This document shows positions 1 through 11,812 of a DNA stretch of 64,000 nt, piece after piece (position 1 is the stretch's first letter; the number at the start of each line of letters is the position of its first letter). The position numbers and the translations under genes were made by a program. The notes under the pieces were generated by a model. That model saw only the letters and a list, made by a program, of their open reading frames with translations, did no database searches and was not told the origin of the DNA. Source of the stretch: Paramecium octaurelia (lineage: Eukaryota; Ciliophora; Oligohymenophorea; Peniculida; Parameciidae); the NCBI GenBank assembly GCA_905182995.1, contig CAJJDP010000115.1, forward strand, positions 110,765 through 174,764. The letters run 5' to 3'.

Positions 1-243
1 ATTCAGAAAACTATTTAAATAAATTAGTTTTCTTATGGTTTCATGTCAAACCAGATAGAGAACAAATGATGTTCAATATTAGATATCATTCGTACATTTT
101 GACATTTTTACTTCCTTAAGAATCAAAAATTGTTGATATTTTTATATTTGTACTTTACAATAGGTTTGATGAATTAATGTTTTGCTAAATGTATAAATAT
201 TGAGTAATACAATAAATTCAAATATAAATTCCTAAGAATTTGA

Positions 244-762
244 ATGAATGGAAATCAAAGTTTTTTTTTTAAGCAAACCAATAACCAAGAAGAGCGGGAG
301 CGGTGTTTAATCTGTAGAAAAATCTTTAAAGGTGAGTTGCCTCAGTTCAATATTTGGAATAATCATTTATTATCAGAGGAACATTTAGAAATTGCATATA
401 TCGAATGCATAAAACCGAGGGTTTTAGTGACAATGCATAATTTAATAATTCAGAATAAATTGATGCAGTAAATCTAGTTGATTAATACTATGCCAAAGAA
501 TTATATCATCAACCATAAATAAAATGGAGTAAAATTACTTTTAGTAAACTAATATTTGAACTAAATATCTTCAATCACCAGCAATCAAAAAAAAGGAGGC
601 TTTACTTAGCATCTCTGCTGTAATAGTTTGAAGAGATTTTTATTGTATTTTCTTAAAATCTAAGGACCATTATTAGGAAGGAGATTTAATTTTCTTATAG
701 AAGGAACAGTTTAAATAAGATAGTTAATCTGCCATACAAATATTAACTAGATAAACAAATGA
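244..762 (+). pseudogene. Zinc-finger ORF, ZNF830-like fragment
   Basis: With the ciliate code this frame runs 172 codons from ATG to TGA. The first ~50 residues contain a C-x2-C pair followed by W-N-N-H and a second H six residues on, the arrangement of U1-type/ZNF830-like zinc fingers that bind RNA in the spliceosome. After about residue 75 the sequence no longer looks like any protein I know and shows no K/E-rich composition, while pieces of other frames look better (for example around 595-830). I infer a 5' fragment of a decayed gene rather than a working one. The surrounding 1-5 kb is generally degenerate, which supports decay. It could also be a real small protein. Confidence 0.35.
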
Positions 763-1486
763 TATTGAGAACAAAAAAAAATTATAATCATAAGTTTAAA
801 ATAATAAGAGTGGGAAAATAAATTGCTTAAATTTTTGTAGAGCAATCTAGCAAATGAAATCACTTAATAAAGAGTTCAACGTTTATAAATAACAAAGAGC
901 AAATTTATAAATTGTTAAAATACTTGTGATTAAAATGCTTGTGGAAAGCTAAATTCGAAACTCAAATGCATTTTGAACTTAATTTCTGATAGTATTATCA
1001 AAAATGAAATCAGAGGTCTTTTGTAATGCAGCAGCATTTTGGAAGCAATTAAATATTGTTTAGAACATAATTTTAGATGATATAGATAGTTATAATTTAA
1101 ATAACTTGAGAAATTACCAAACCCCTACCTATAGTTTGAGTTTGTGAACATTAAATATTTCTTAAGTTATATACTTTTCGTTTACTATTTCAACAGCATA
1201 TAATTTTTATATTTAAAGGAAAATAACCAAACAAAAAGTCTCCTTTTGTTTTAACACACAAAAGCTAAATTAATATTATTATTAAACCCATTTAAGAAAT
1301 AAACAAAATAGTATATCATCTAATTAATTTCGCTCATTCTGTTTTATATGAGAATAAAATATTTTTAATTCTTTAATCTCTAAATTGTTTTATCTTTAGT
1401 ACTAGGCTAATTTATCGTTACTTACACGTAATTAAGACAGAATTGAATTATTATTTTATGAGCTAATTTTATTGATTATTTATTCC

Positions 1487-1550
1487 TAAAATTTTATGTG
1501 CATTATTCATGTGGGTAAATGTATTATAATTATTTGATATCTTAATAATA
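1487..1550 (+). repeat. 64-bp direct repeat, copy 1
   Basis: These 64 bases recur without a mismatch at 1821-1884. The repeat is AT-rich but not simple sequence, containing a GTGCATTATTCATGTGGG core. No ORF or inverted termini are visible, so I cannot assign it to a known element. Confidence 0.85.
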
Positions 1551-1820
1551 TTTAAAATTGCATCAGAATTTATGAGATTAATTTTTAATTATGATACTAA
1601 AACCTTCAACTCAATATTTATTTGAACATGGATTTTAGGGAGGAAAATAAGAATTACATATTCTAACAAGATCTTCTTTACTCTAAAACATTGTAGATTC
1701 AAATTGAAAATAAATGTGATTTCATATGTTTGAAAAATACAAATATGATTTCAATTTTCTTCTTGGAATTACACATTTATACGGTTAATAGTTCAATCTG
1801 ATTTTTCTTTTAAATTAAAA

Positions 1821-1884
1821 TAAAATTTTATGTGCATTATTCATGTGGGTAAATGTATTATAATTATTTGATATCTTAATAATA
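1821..1884 (+). repeat. 64-bp direct repeat, copy 2
   Basis: This is an exact copy of 1487-1550, 334 bp downstream. It ends 7 bp before the stop codon of the doubtful minus-strand frame 1891-2551, so it lies in what would be that gene's 3' flank. Confidence 0.85.
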
Positions 1885-1890
1885 AAATGT

Positions 1891-2551
1891 TCACTTTAAA
1901 AAATAATAATTATTATAATGATGTTAATGATATAAATGAAAACCCCCAATCCTCTTCCCCTTAGGTGGAATAGGAAGTGGCTAGTATAGGTGACCTTTCG
2001 ACCATGGACATTGTTGCTCTAAGTAGTCTCCTGTATCATCTCAGAATATCTCTGATTCAGTCCAGATGACAGTTTATGGAAAATTGGTCCTGCCTTGGCC
2101 ACTTAAGTGGGTCAGATTTAGTAGAAAGGTTTGGCTTTAAGGACAGAGCTATTGCAAAAGGTTCATGGGTAATAGTATGAGAGGAACCTTCCGAAACTTC
2201 CTTATGATGAACCTAATACTTATAAGTTCTAAAGGATCTGATGTTTTTGTATTATTTTAAATATCTTCCACAAACGAGAGGCTGTGTTGGAGAAGATTTC
2301 TTAGGATCACCAATGCCACTACCCTTATCACTCTTTTTTCCTGTAGTATTCCTATCTTTAGGCGAAAGCTAGACTTTATTATTCCCAACGAGTTAAATTG
2401 GCTATGTCTCTAACTTAGGTTTTACATCAGGTGTATCTCTAAAGGCTTCAGTTTATCTCTTCTACTTATTAATGTACTAAGTTTATCCTTTTTATTATTT
2501 CATGTCTTCTGCATATCTTCTAAGATTTTCCGAATTCCTTTTAATTTCCAT
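1891..2551 (-). CDS. Possible hypothetical protein, degraded surroundings
   Basis: Reading minus from ATG at 2551, with a 31-nt GT...GAG intron at 2040-2070, gives an intact 209-residue frame (exons divide by three). It is rich in K, Q, S and P and ends in a Q/P/H-rich tail. I recognise no domain. The same frame is open further upstream to about 3245 but is interrupted by TGA at least three times. So either the gene starts at 2551, or a longer gene has decayed. The intron has an atypical GTC start and GAG end, which lowers confidence. The upstream part overlaps a decayed repeat protein on the other strand. Confidence 0.35.
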
Positions 2552-2999
2552 CTGATTCTCTTCTAATAGAATTATTTTAGCAACCTTTGGATAAGTCTTG
2601 ATATTTTTATGGGGATTTAAGCTATGATAAGATAAAGCCAAAATAGATTGTAATTGTAATGGAATTCAATTAGATTGTTGTTTCTCTTCAGATTGTATTA
2701 CTTAAGCGTCCATTAGTGATGGATTACTTTTCGATAGAATTCAAGCAATAAAATTATTTGAATTATGAATGCAACTAATCTAGAAAAAAGTTTTCAACTT
2801 TGAAGGTAACCCCATATTTCTAGTATTTACCTATTAGGCTAAGTAATCAGCTGCCACTAAAATTTCAAAATTTTTAAAGGAGAATGTTTAATCCTCAAAT
2901 TCTAGCTTTACATAAAACCTAGTTCCAAACATGTGGAAAAGGTTGTTTAATGGGAATTTTTCATAAATAGAATAATGCCAACGAATTTAATGTAAAAAT

Positions 3000-3690
3000 T
3001 TAATTATGAATTAAAAAAACTTCAGCTGTGCAGTTTGTATGGTGATATTGAAAATTAACGGAGTATTGGTATTAAATTGGAAAATGGATTGACTTGAGAG
3101 ATGGATTTTGGGAAAGGTAGTAAATAATTTAAGAAGGATAAGAAAAGTGTGGAAATAAGATTGGTCAATAAAATACTTTTGGTTAAATGTAAGTGATAAT
3201 ATCATTTTGCGTAATTTTTAGCATAGGACAATTATGATATATACTCAACCAAGTGTGGGAATTCAATTGAATTAATTGAATTCTTTGGCTTCATAAATCA
3301 CTAGTTTGGAGAATAAAAAAATAATATCAATTTGCAGATCGGATTTAATGGCTTGGGGTAAATAGATGAAATGTTGATAAATTGTTAAAGTAGTGGTGGA
3401 TTGTGTAGATTGATGAAAATTAAAAAAAAGAAAGAAAAAGAGCCATAAGTTTGGAAGGTGGATGAGTTATGCGATTGTAGATTGTGTTCATATGTCACTA
3501 AAAATAAAATGATAAAAAAATGGGACATTGTCAAATGTCAATATTTTTTTAATTTGTAATTTAAGGGAGGTGGAAAATAAGTTGAAGAAAATAAGTTAGT
3601 AGGTTCTGAAAAGAACGGGATTTGGGTTGAGTTATGTGATGGGTTTAGAAAGCATTCCCAAGTCACTGTAATATGGAATAAAATTAGAAT
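3000..3690 (+). pseudogene. Decayed copy of a Paramecium glycine/tryptophan repeat protein
   Basis: Several separated pieces on the plus strand translate to the same motif in different frames. Near 3070-3118 there is I-G-K-W-I-D-L-R-D-G-F-W. Near 3566-3677 there is G-G-G-K-Q followed by N-G-I-W-V-E-L-C-D-G-F and H-S-Q-V-T. Near 3449-3463 there is H-K-F-G-R-W. From memory these match a large Paramecium family of hypothetical repeat proteins whose unit alternates a W-I-E-L-S-D-G-F element with a G-E-Y-x-N-G-K-K-V-G-R-W-D element. Many TGA codons and frame changes lie between the pieces, so it is a relic. The strand is purine-rich, as Paramecium coding strands usually are. The family's function is unknown to me. 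Confidence 0.6.
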
Positions 3691-5032
3691 ATGAAAGAGA
3701 TAGAATCAATGAGTAACAAAAACTTTAGAAGAATGAATTACTATAATTGATAAAACAATCCTTAGATTAATAAATGCGTTAATTTGTTACACTTATCGAA
3801 AACTCTTATGTTTTGAAGAAAATAATCAACCTCATAAAAAGCTCTCTACAAGTAAATTTTTTTTTTATTTTAGTTATATTGGGTAAAATTAAATAATTAA
3901 TTTGAAAACTAACCTTTAAAACAATCATATCATTTTTTTTCCTCTAATAGATTATATTTATATATTGTTTTTAATTTGAAATTGTTTTTGTAGTGTTTAC
4001 ATTATTATTTCAACTTTTAAAGAAATAATACAAGTTATATTTAAATTAGATTATATTTGATTAATTTCTATTGTGGTATATAATTTCTAATATCATTTGA
4101 ACAAGAATAAAATGTGTTTAAATTTGATTTACTCTCATGCCATTCAAATAACCATGTTAATATAAATCTATTTGATTTTTAATGATTTTAATGAAAATAC
4201 TTATATTTGAATTATTTGAGTTATTTAATAAATTCAAATTACTTTAAATTTGTTTATTAAGTGAAAATCATTATTTTATTGAACTTCCATCTCAACAATT
4301 GCTGATAATGAAATTCTAAATCAATTTCAGTGAAATGAAGAAAAATTAGAATATCTATTAATAATCTATCATCAAGAACTAAAGTAAGTTTTGAGTTTTT
4401 TTTGTGATTGTTTTTAATCAAATATGATTTTCTTTCTATTTTAATTGTAGGATAATTATTATAATTGATTATTTATTACATAAAATTTATATCATAATCC
4501 TAAAGATTATATTGCTATTAAATATAAATCTAAAGAAAATGAACAAATTTTATCAATTAAATTGTGACCCTATCCATATAAGTCACATTTTAAATATTTA
4601 AAGAATTTCAAAAATATTAAATAAATGAATTTCTGTTGAAAAATTCATAATTAATATAAAACGATATATTATGAATTAAGTTTTAGAAATAATCCTCAAC
4701 TAATATTTTCTAACTCCAAATTCTTGAATTATAATACTAGAATGAAAAATATAATTAGTCATCTATTCAAGAAAGATTATTACAGATATATACAAAAATT
4801 TGAAATATAATAAATAAAGAAAATTGAAAAGTTAAATGTTAAAATTACATATTTTCCAAAATAATTAATAATAACAAGAAGGAACTTACTTATATACAAG
4901 TACAGTTTGATTAGGTTAATTGATATTTTAGTTATAAACAACCAAATTTGATTTAAGTTGGATATCATAATTCTGCAACGTATTCATCCATTTTTCATCT
5001 TTTTTTAAATAAACATATATAGATTAATAAAT
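3691..5032. other. AT-rich intergenic stretch
   Basis: Very AT-rich sequence with A/T runs and no frame on either strand that I would call a gene. It precedes the start of the large cysteine-rich gene at 5033 and presumably includes its promoter, but I see no specific element. Confidence 0.5.
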
Positions 5033-8000
5033 ATGCTAATTTTCTTTCAAATACAATTTGTTATTGCTTAATGGTAAGTATATTATAGCTCCTTTAATCG
5101 ACCTTCTTTGCTCTATTGTTCCGATGATACTTGCCCTTTTGGATTTAAGTAAAATTAGAGTTCAAAGATTGCTCTATATAGAAATTGCACAAATCCAAAA
5201 GGAACAGCCTTAATTTTATAAGATTCATAAATGAGCACCGTTTCAAATTACCAATATTACACTTAGAATTCTTATTCATATAATCATACAATTGTATTTG
5301 ACGTATACTACATTTCACAATGGTATAATGACGCACTGATATTTGAATATAAAAATTAGGCTTATTAATTTATTTATTCTACGTAGAATCCTTTAAAATT
5401 TGAGAATGGAGCATGCGATTCAGAATACCATGAAGTAAGAACATATCAAATTTCTCTTCCATATACTAATTAATATACGAATATTAAATTCAGTCTAACA
5501 AATAATTTGACAAAAGCATTAATTAGAAACATTCATTTTTCTTATATATCTTGTCACCTTACCTGTAAAACATGTACAGGATATGGCTTCAATGAATGTA
5601 CATCCTGTTTTTACGATGTAATCTTAACAGATGGAATTTGTAGATGTCCTAAAGGGAAATCATTATTTGGAGATAGATGTTATGAGTACTGCCCTTTAGG
5701 ATATACAGATAGTAGGAGAAGGTATTGTAAATATTATTAACCATCTTATTTCTTGAATTTGTATTTATTCCCTTTCTATTATACTCAATTAATAAGGTGG
5801 GATATTATTTATGATCTTCGATACTTGAGTAATGAAAATAAAAAAATTGCCCCATACTTTGGAATCTTTAGATATAATGAAGGGGCAAACACTATAGTTA
5901 ATACTACTTATTTTGTTTATCCATTAGGAATGCAATTGTATATTTATACATGTAATGCAACTTCAATAAATTCAGGATTTTTGATATATTTAAACAATAC
6001 TTACTATTCTTCAATATATTATGATGGAACACAATATATTGGGAATAATATTTAAATTTTCTATTAATCTGTCATAGTATTAAGTGGTTGTTAAACTGCA
6101 AAGGCTGTATTATTATATACAAATCTCAACGTAGAATAGGGAAGCTTCACTTTTTCGATTAAAGGGAACTCTACGTATAGATAGCTTATTTAAATTTAGA
6201 TCTGCTAATTTTGGATGGTATTTGACATATGCTCTAATGAGTAGTGCAAACTGTCCGGTTTATTGTTTAAAGTGTGACAAAGACTACTTTTGTTCATAAT
6301 GTTAGATCGGGTTCAAAACAGTATCAGATGGTTATTGCGTTACATCATGTCCAAAAGCATCAATACTTTAGTATAATAATTGTATCAAATATGATTAAGT
6401 GACGAAATGTAATACTCATATCTAATATTAGACTCAAAGTATCTTATCTAGCAATTCTATGACTTTATTGTTCCAGATAATATAAAGTCATCGTTTGTCT
6501 TAGAATCCTCAACAAGCAAAGACTTTTAAAAAGGTGATGAAATTTATTGGTCGTATATTGATTCAAATGTTGTTTATGGAGGAAAGTATGTTTGGGCCAC
6601 AGCGAGATTTTCATAAATTTATACAATTAATTCCCCATACCATTCATTAACAATATATTTTGATGCCGTATTCGGATGCAATTTTGATGCTGTAACAGGA
6701 TACTTGGGATATTCAATTAATAACTAAACTGAAAAATCAGTGTCTATGAATTCTACAGTAAGTATTAATATTATGAATCCTTAACCTACTTTAACAATTG
6801 CATTTTAATGTTACGGAGCAACCAATAATGTTCTCGATAAATACTGTGCAATATCACATTATTATATTGTTGTTCATTATTGTAGACCTTATTGCCTTTA
6901 ATGTAATGATGAAGACAATTGTTTAATAATGGATACCTATGACACATCAGTTATAATACTAGATCCATCATTATGCAGTTCTTCTTAGTATTATGATGAA
7001 GAATATTTCAAATGCGAAGAATGCCCTTCAAGATGTGAAACATGTCTTAATGAAATTGAATGTTTAACTTGCAAATACCCTTATTAAATTTTTATTACGA
7101 AGTGTGTATCATAATGTAAATTAAATGAATATTTTGATGAATTGACCTAGATTTGTGAAAGTAATAAGTTTATATAAACTTAGAATGCGATCCATTATGC
7201 AAACAATGCTAATTGAAAAATAAATGCGTCAACTGTGATTAAACTATGTTTAGATATTTATCTTAAGAATAATGTTTATGCTTTGACGGTTATTATGATG
7301 ACAATGTTAATCTTGAATGTTAAGTCTGCGATATATTATGTGCTAAATGTTTTGGATCATCAAATATGAAATGTTAGGAATGCATCACTGTAGATAAAGT
7401 TGAAAAATTGGGCAATACTTGTAATTGTAAAAGTGGATATTATTTTGACAAGACCAATTCGAAATGTATACTATGTCATAATAAATGTGAAAATTGTTTT
7501 TCATCTTCCGATAACTCTTGTCTTAGTTGCAACAACTCTGAAAATAGAATATTAGATGGGCTACGTTGTTCCTGTTAAACTGGGTACTTTGAACTGAATG
7601 ATATTTGTGAATCTTGTCCAAGTATTGAAAATTCAAGTCTGTATTAATGTTATAAATAATGTGGTGATAATTCTACAATTTGGTTTAATTAAGTTTGCTC
7701 TCCTATTTCATGTTTGGTTGGTTTTGCAAACAACTACAATTAATGTTTTCCTATATGTGGAGATCAGATTAAAAATGGCAATGAGGAATGTGATGATGGC
7801 AATAATATTTTAGATGACGGTTGTTACAATTGTAGATTTTAATGTCCTTAATAATGTTTGAATTGTAATCAATTTACAATATTACCTTGTTCAGATGTTT
7901 GTGGTGATGGAATCATCAGTGGGTCAGAAGAATGTGATGATGGTAATCAAATCTAATTCGATGGTTGTTTTAAATGTAAACTTGAATGCTAAATCTAATG

Positions 8001-11000
8001 TACATAATGCATGAGAGGTTTATGCTATTAATGTCTAACATATGGTTGGAGTGTTGATATTAATTCGAAAACTTGTATTGAAAATTGTGGTGATTATATT
8101 ATTGTTGGAAAAGAATAATGTGACAATGGATACGATTTTGACCCTAATGATGGATGCTATTTGTGTAAGAGGTAATGTAGAGATGACTGTTTAAGATGTA
8201 GTTCTGATGGTATAACTTGTCTAGAATGTAAGGTATTTGGATTTTAACCGGTTAGCTATTACTGTAAAAATATATGTGGAGATGGCTATTTAGCAATCGA
8301 TCCTTTTTATAGAAACACTGAGGAGTGTGATGATAATAATTTAGTTAATTTTGATGGTTGTAGTAATGAATGCAAGTTCTAATGTTAAACAACTCTTTGT
8401 AAGACCTGCGTAAATAATAAATGCCTCGAGTGCATTGATACTTATTAATTAGATCAAAAGCGTAATAAATGCATCGAACGATGTAATGATAATATTATTG
8501 TCGGATAGGAAAAATGCGAAGACATGAATAATTCACTTTATGATGGATGCTACAATTGTCAATTATCTTGTCAACCAAGTTGTTAGAATTGTACTATAAA
8601 TGGTTGTTAATCTTGTTTAAGTGGATTTCGATTAATCGGTAATCAATGTTAAAGCATTTGTGGAGATGGATTAAAAGTCCCAGGAGAAGATTGCGATGAT
8701 GGTAACTTAGAACCATTTGATGGCTGCCATGGATGTAAATACTCATGTGACTTAACTTGTTTGATATGTTATTTTGGTTAATGTATAGGATGTCGATTTG
8801 GTTATATGATGTATAAAGGGTTTTGTGAGGAAATATCATCTTTCTACAATTAAAAAATATACTTAGAAGGAAACTTATATTAGATAAATTAGAATCGATA
8901 AAGTTATGGATTTAATGAATTTTGTAAGGAGGCCATTAACGATGCTTGTTTAGTCTGTGAAGACAATTTTTATTTAAATACTATAACATCTATTTGTTAG
9001 AGTACATGCGGAGATTCTAAAATTAATGGATATGAATAATGCGATTACGAGGAACCTATAAATAACATTATTTGTAACCAATGCAAATTTATCTGTAAGG
9101 AATATTGTGTATTTTGCTTATTTGGATTATGTTTATAATGTGAAGAAGGATATTTTTTATAATTGACAATTAATTAATGCGAACAAGTGGTAGAATGCAA
9201 TGACATTGGATTATATCCAGATTTAATGAACAATGTTTGCTATGATATATGTGGAGATGCTCTAATATCAAAGGGAGAATAATGTGAAGATTAGAATGAT
9301 ATACCTTACGATGGATGTTATAAATGTAAATATTCATGCCATCCTGCTTGTCCTCTATGCATTTTAGGAGAATGTGTTGATGACGGGAATGCATGCAGTG
9401 TTGGTTATTATTTTGATACTTAATAAGTACAATGTTTCAACATATGCGGAGATGGAATAATAGCAATACCTGATGAAGAATGTGATAATGACTGGTTTTT
9501 CGATGATGAAGATTATCAGTGTTAAAATTGTAAAAAAATTTGTAATAAGAATTGTGAAATTTGTGATGAAATTCAAAAATGCAGTTTATGCAACAAAAAT
9601 TATGAACTATTAAATGGAAAATGCTATCCTAAAGACTAGAATCATAATCTATGTTTAATAGAGAATTGCAAATATTGTGAGGATTCTTAATGTATCATCT
9701 GTTCAACAGATTATGTCTTACAACCATTTGAAAATATTTGCTAACCTATTTGTGGTGATGGAATCGTTCTTGAAGGAGAGCTTTGTGATGATGGTAATAG
9801 TATTAATGGTGATGGTTGTGATACAAATTGTAAACCATCCTCAGATAGCCAATGTGTGAATAATTAATGTATCTATGTTTCACACCCAAAGCCTTAATTG
9901 AAATTTGCAAAAGAAATGGATAACTCTTAAATTGTATATTTAACTTATGATTAATAAATCAAATTATCAGTCAATTATTCGATTCAAATGTTTATCAATT
10001 CCATCTCATCAAAAATAAATGATAAAGATGCAAATGTATCGTTTTCTGAAATTGGTTCACTAGATTAAGAATCTTGTTAAGACTTTCAAATGGAAATAAA
10101 AATCTAATATGAGGAAATAATAATTGATCCAATATTTTCTATAGCCTTTGCTGATCTTAATATAATCACAAATGAATTTGGAAAAATATCAAATGAAGTT
10201 GAAATCTCAATTTAATTACCATCCCCAAATGTTTTATCTGAAAAACAATAATAAATTACATAATCTCTTATAAAGTTTAGTGGGTATTAAATGAAAATAA
10301 TAGCAGGTCTTATTGTATTATCATCCTTAAGTGGTAAATTTGAAATTATTCAAAATTAAATCGATGTTATTCAATAACTATACTATTTAAAATATATAAA
10401 TAGTAGAAAAGGTCAAAATTTAATATAATATTTTGAAACTTTTAAGATTATTTAACTTGCTAGTTTTTATGATTTTATTGGATTCAATCCCTCTAATAAT
10501 TTATTTTTTGGATTATCTTATTAGAAATCAGAACGGATTTTTGAAGAGGATGGGCGTAATGCAAACTATTTCCCTAATTTCATCTAAATTTCTACAGTTT
10601 TTGTTTTTGCTTATTTTACTCATTAATCAATTAAGATTTTAATTAAATACACCATGAATAAAATTAGGATGTTGAAAATTGTGTATTTCAATTTATACAT
10701 ATTATATGGATTAATAACAGTCACAAAATTTTCAATAAAAAATTGGAAAAATAAGTTTAGTTAATAGTTCTAAAGGCTGCTTTAAGCACTCCTTTATGAA
10801 TACACAATATCCTCTTTCTTATCACTAATATATTAGGATTTTAATTAAGTTGAAGGAAAATTCAGTCTAATAGTTAATGGAGTTGTCATTTATCTATTAA
10901 TTTATTATTTATTATACTAGAAGCATTCAAACAATAAATTACATATTCAATTTACTTATTCATGTTTATAAAAGATACTGTTTGGAACAATCCTTATTGT

Positions 11001-11379
11001 TTGCTTTAAGTCTACAATACTATAAATTTAGTTATGTGCTTTAAATGAATTCATTTATTTTTACCATTTATTTAAATAAACGAAATAAACTGAGAAATTT
11101 GAATTATTCAAAAAATAATAGACTCATTTTAATTTATTTGTCATAAATATCATGTTTTTGATAAATGAATTATACAAGGATAACCCTTTTAAGATAATTT
11201 AAATAGGATGGATTATTGTTGCCTTAATGAGTTCAATATTAAGCATAACTTTGTTGGTTGATATTTGCAAAATACTATAACCATTTGCATAAAATCTAAT
11301 AGATAAACTAAAACCATAGAAACCAATTTTTTAAAATCATGAAATATTGGATCAAATTTAATAAAGAAATATTTTATGA
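5033..11379 (+). CDS. Giant cysteine-rich membrane protein (furin-like/DUF4215 repeats)
   Basis: Exons 5033-6174, 6200-6408, 6432-7160 and 7184-11379 join to 2091 codons plus stop; the introns are 25, 23 and 23 nt. The start is a hydrophobic signal peptide (M-L-I-F-F...V-I-A). The ectodomain is dense in C-x2-C pairs of furin/EGF type. From about 7,740 to 9,830 it carries some ten units of the form C-G-D-G-x-x-x-x-x-E-x-C-D-D-G-N...D-G-C-x-x-C, the signature I know as DUF4215 or 'myxo disulfide' repeats. A long C-terminal region (10,440-11,280) holds several hydrophobic membrane spans. Large proteins of this kind are common in Paramecium and are thought to sit at the cell surface or in the secretory route; no function is known. 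The in-frame TGA at 11377-11379 may not be the true end: the same frame stays protein-like to a TGA at 11755-11757. Confidence 0.85.
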
Positions 11380-11757
11380 TTAATTGTTTTAATAAATATA
11401 AAAATGTTCAATAATCATATCATCTAGATAATTGAGGGTGTTGATATATTTTTAATCTTCTTATTCTTTCAGTAGTAAAATTAATTGAGATAATGTTATC
11501 TCTATTTTAAATATTCATTTTTTTAACTCTAGTAATAACCAACACCAAGGTTTTCTGATCTAATACTTAATATATCAAATGAAAATAAATAGCAATCACT
11601 AAATACAGATAATAAAGGTAACTATAATTAGAATTTTTATATATTTATGAGTAAATATAAACTATAAGTTTAATTCTCTCACCGATCTAAACAATTTTCT
11701 TAATAAGAAAAGAATGTAACTGTGTTGCTTTTCACATTAATTTCAACATACTTATGA
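11380..11757 (+). CDS. Probable C-terminal continuation of the cysteine-rich protein beyond an in-frame TGA
   Basis: Directly in frame after the TGA at 11377 lie 125 more codons to a TGA at 11755-11757. They contain one more hydrophobic segment (about 11,440-11,480, G-V-D-I-F-L-I-F-L-F-F) and then a Q/N/K/S-rich tail typical of a cytosolic end. No GT...AG interval of plausible length can remove the TGA, because there is no GT between about 11,272 and 11,387. The TGA is therefore a nonsense change, a sequencing error, or a readthrough site. The alternative is that this is unused 3' flank, but the composition argues against that. Confidence 0.45.
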
Positions 11758-11812
11758 AAAATTTATCTAAAATTATTAATTATTTATAAGTTTGAATTTT
11801 GAATTAGTTAAC

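Larger units (their letters stand above)
763..1890. other. AT-rich gene-poor stretch
   Basis: I see no convincing coding sequence here with either strand read in the ciliate code. Short open pieces exist but lack protein-like composition. The stretch contains the two copies of a 64-bp direct repeat listed separately. Confidence 0.5.

Noticed and set aside
1941-1952. AAAACCCCCAATCC as a telomeric repeat
   Set aside because: Paramecium telomeres are tandem CCCCAA/CCCAAA units; here there is one C-run only and no tandem.
3011-3205. Long minus-strand frame 2060-3480 as one large gene
   Set aside because: It is interrupted by several TGA codons, and its upstream half is the antisense of a recognisable decayed repeat protein.
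7598-7813. Plus-strand frames open under the standard code within the cysteine-rich gene
   Set aside because: They are out-of-phase shadows of the 5033-11379 gene, which reads cleanly with TAA/TAG as Gln.
8594-9576. Several minus-strand ORFs opposite the cysteine-rich repeats
   Set aside because: They are antisense shadows produced by cysteine/glycine codon patterns; composition is H/I/L/Y-rich with no domain.
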